Shown here in pieces: positions 5,551 to 6,535 of a stretch of DNA of 6,535 bases. A model generated the notes under the pieces. That model searched no databases and had not been told where the DNA came from. It worked only from the letters and a program-made list of their open reading frames with translations. The stretch covers positions 1 through 6,535 of the forward strand of contig JAAZPN010000093.1 of the NCBI GenBank assembly GCA_012797215.1, written 5' to 3'. Position 1 is the stretch's first letter; every line of letters starts with the position of its first letter. Position numbers and translations under genes: made by a program. The stretch is from Chloroflexota bacterium (GTDB lineage Bacteria > Chloroflexota > Anaerolineae > Anaerolineales > Anaerolineaceae).

Positions 5551-6535
5551 CTAACCGCCTTGCATCTTTGCCCAGCTATCCACCAGCGATATCGCGCGGT
5601 TAAACACCAGGCTGCCCGGATGGCTGTCCTCTCTGTCCGCGGTAAAGAAGCCGCTGCGCACGAACTGCCAGGTTTCGCCAAGCGGAGCATCCGCAAGCGC
5701 GGGCTCCAGCTTTGCCTGACATACCTGCAGCGAAGCCTTATTAACATGGTCGAGGAAGCTCTCTCCCTCGGGCAGGTCCTCCGGGAACTTATCCTCGAAT
5801 AACTGCTCGTACAGGCGCGCCTCCGCGTCCACCGCGTGTGCGGCGCTAACCCAATGGATGGTGCCCTTCACCTTGCGCCCATCGGCCGACATTCCACCGC
5901 GGGATTCGGGGTCATAAGTACAGTGCACCGCAATAATTTCTCCCTGCGAGTCTTTTTCCACGGAAGTAGCGGTGATGTAGTAGGCATTCATCAATCGGAC
6001 TTCTTTACCAGGCGCTAAACGGAAGTATTTGGGCACAGGGTTTTCCATAAAGTCATCGCGTTCGATGTAAAGCTCACGGCTGAACGGAACCTGACGGCTG
6101 GTTTTGCACTCAGGATCCTGTGGGAAATCGGAAACCGTAAAATGCTCTGTGTGCCCTTCCGGGTAGTTATCCAGGATCACCTTGAGCGGCTGCAGCACGG
6201 CCATGCGCCGTTTGGACTGCGTGTTCAGCGCGTCGCGCACAAAATGCTCCAGCAGTTCCACATCCACAAAGCTGTCATTCTTGGCAACGCCGACCGCTTC
6301 TAAAAAGTTGCGAATCGCCTCAGGCGGATACCCACGCCGGCGCATGGCAGCCAGGGTGGGCATGCGCGGGTCAGTCCATCCGGAAACCAGTCCCTCCTCC
6401 ACCAATCTGCGCAGCTTGCGCTTGCTCATCACCGTATGGGTCAGGTTCAAGCGCGCGAATTCAATCTGCTGCGGGTGGAAGAGACCGAGCTGGTCCAGGA
6501 ACCAATCATAAAGCGGGCGGTGGTTTTCGTATTCC
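5551..6535 (-). CDS. glnS: Glutaminyl-tRNA synthetase, C-terminal part (5'-truncated by the window)
   Basis: The minus-strand frame is open to the right edge; the last 327 residues are present, against about 550 for E. coli GlnRS. Counting from the first complete codon, residues 1-28 read EYENHRPLYDWFL... and lead into QIEFARLNLTHT, the conserved approach to the class I KMSKS-like loop, here VMSKR (35-39). After it come the helical region with RRRGYPPEAIRNF, then the two beta-barrels that bind the anticodon, with SRQVPFS (146-152), GKEVRL, CTYDP, and DGRKVKGTIHWVSA (from 218). The end, VFNRAISLVDSWAKMQGG, matches the normal GlnRS C-terminus, so this side is intact. The HIGH motif and most of the catalytic fold lie outside the window. 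The enzyme charges tRNA-Gln directly with glutamine in the cytoplasm. The stop codon is TAG, and the tRNA gene follows after 60 nt. Confidence 0.97.
   Translation of the reverse strand, partial: EYENHRPLYDWFLDQLGLFHPQQIEFARLNLTHTVMSKRKLRRLVEEGLVSGWTDPRMPTLAAMRRRGYPPEAIRNFLEAVGVAKNDSFVDVELLEHFVRDALNTQSKRRMAVLQPLKVILDNYPEGHTEHFTVSDFPQDPECKTSRQVPFSRELYIERDDFMENPVPKYFRLAPGKEVRLMNAYYITATSVEKDSQGEIIAVHCTYDPESRGGMSADGRKVKGTIHWVSAAHAVDAEARLYEQLFEDKFPEDLPEGESFLDHVNKASLQVCQAKLEPALADAPLGETWQFVRSGFFTADREDSHPGSLVFNRAISLVDSWAKMQGG

Noticed and set aside
5416..5802. Rightward reading frame of 128 codons beginning near the tRNA
   Set aside because: It is antisense to the tRNA and the end of glnS. Its N-terminal residues (ARKDSNLQPSGYEPP) are a well-known false translation of tRNA antisense sequence.
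6448..6450. TTG as the start of glnS
   Set aside because: The upstream frame encodes conserved GlnRS sequence up to the window edge, so this is an internal leucine.

Overview
The window looks like a bacterial chromosome fragment, most likely from the Chloroflexota (Anaerolineae-like). That placement is an inference. It rests on the GC-rich signalling and housekeeping genes, the short C-terminal tail IYLPVLRK on a secreted repeat protein (a tail I associate with exported proteins of that phylum), and a tRNA gene with no encoded CCA. Nothing in the window fixes the taxonomy.

Left part (1-3213, + strand): a tight three-gene signalling operon. It starts inside a hybrid histidine kinase (end of a GAF domain, HisKA, HATPase, then two receiver domains). 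Next comes a stand-alone HPt protein, then a receiver domain fused to a PP2C/SpoIIE-type serine/threonine phosphatase. The order gives a complete His-Asp-His-Asp phosphorelay whose output is a phosphatase of the RsbU type. The second gene starts 11 nt after the kinase stop and the third overlaps the second by 8 nt. Both have clear Shine-Dalgarno sites.

Middle (3312-4730, - strand): a convergent gene for a secreted protein of 472 aa. After a signal peptide it consists almost entirely of seven divergent repeats of about 48-73 residues, most ending in a closely spaced cysteine pair. The pattern fits a seven-bladed beta-propeller in which the N-terminal strand completes the last blade. The 98 nt between it and the phosphatase gene show no convincing terminator.

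The stretch 4731-5418 is AT-rich (the row 4981-5040 has only 11 G/C in 60). It holds no credible gene. It contains the secreted gene's ribosome-binding site and a possible promoter, and an intrinsic terminator for the tRNA on its right.

Right part (5419-6535, - strand): a tRNA gene with anticodon CAT, most likely the lysidine-modified tRNA-Ile2 rather than a methionine tRNA, lies 60 nt downstream of glnS. glnS (glutaminyl-tRNA synthetase) runs off the right edge, so only its C-terminal 327 residues are present. Both are read leftward and may share a transcript ending at the terminator at 5332-5357.

I saw no mobile element, CRISPR array or phage gene. The points most worth following are the seven-repeat secreted protein and the self-contained phosphorelay ending in a phosphatase whose target is not in view.
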